From the NCBI GenBank assembly GCA_028684915.1, contig JAQUEZ010000007.1:1-64000 (forward strand): a DNA stretch of 64,000 nucleotides, written 5' to 3'. Below, one piece after another: positions 63,926-64,000 of this stretch. Under the pieces are notes generated by a model. That model did not search any database, had not been told where the DNA came from, and saw only the letters and a program-made list of their open reading frames with translations. The first letter of the stretch is position 1; every line of letters starts with the position of its first letter. The translations under genes were made by a program, and so were the position numbers. The DNA is from Desulfobulbus sp. GTDB lineage: Bacteria > Desulfobacterota > Desulfobulbia > Desulfobulbales > Desulfobulbaceae.

Positions 63926-64000
63926 GATTGGTTGAGGATCGCTCTCCCGGCACACGCGCCTGGAGGGGTTGAGCAAGAGGGAAGACCGCGGCAAAGCGGC

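Overview
The window looks like part of a genomic island in a Desulfobulbaceae-type member of the Desulfobacterota. From about 59.3 kb to the end it is ordinary, GC-rich chromosome: tRNA-Leu, ribF, two TPR proteins, a DVU0298-family protein and riboflavin synthase. The DVU0298 family is, as far as I know, largely restricted to sulfate-reducing Desulfobacterota. To the left lies an integrative and conjugative element (ICE) inserted at the 3' end of the tRNA-Leu gene. I found no copy of the tRNA 3' end further left, so the element probably runs past base 1.

Layout from left to right. (i) 1-17.5 kb is metal and arsenic cargo. It holds a leftward arsR / ArsP-type permease / small thioredoxins / DGC protein / CcdA operon, a frameshifted VKOR-thioredoxin gene, a tripartite heavy-metal RND efflux system, and a rightward arsR / permease / thioredoxin / arsM / radical-SAM / thiolase run. 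(ii) 17.5-18.1 kb is gene-poor, with two strong inverted repeats. (iii) 18.1-26.9 kb is a rightward DNA-processing block: Rad52-like annealase, Cas4-like exonuclease, SSB, DUF6094 methyltransferase, SNF2-like helicase, RadC, ArdC and small unknowns. Most transcription gaps in this block carry a structured leader that buries the ribosome binding site. (iv) 27.1-36.7 kb is a leftward Type I restriction-modification locus (hsdM, DUF1016 nuclease, hsdS, hsdR) ending in two unrecognised genes. (v) 36.9-54.9 kb holds a nearly complete F-type type IV secretion operon (traA L E K B V C W U, trbC, trbI-like, S26 peptidase, traF H G) preceded by an OmpA-like gene and two putative regulators, one sigma-like. 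(vi) 54.9-58 kb is the replication and regulation module: six iterons, an AT-rich tandem repeat, a TrfA-like initiator, an excisionase-like protein, a small HTH protein and an XRE-type regulator with shared palindromic operators. (vii) 58.1-59.4 kb holds the tyrosine integrase, a terminator and tRNA-Leu.

How it fits together: the integrase and excisionase-like protein would move the element, TrfA and the iterons could replicate the excised circle, and the tra operon would build the mating channel. SSB, Rad52 and the exonuclease could recombine incoming DNA, while ArdC, RadC and the RM system deal with host or rival DNA. The metal and arsenic genes are the payload. No relaxase, coupling protein or TraN is visible, so these presumably lie to the left of the window.

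The most novel-looking signal is the set of seven 5' leaders in block (iii). Their sequences differ, but each folds so that a hairpin pairs across the Shine-Dalgarno site, and paired bases change together between copies. This suggests an element-wide translational switch. All calls come from reading sequence only; no database search or folding program was run.
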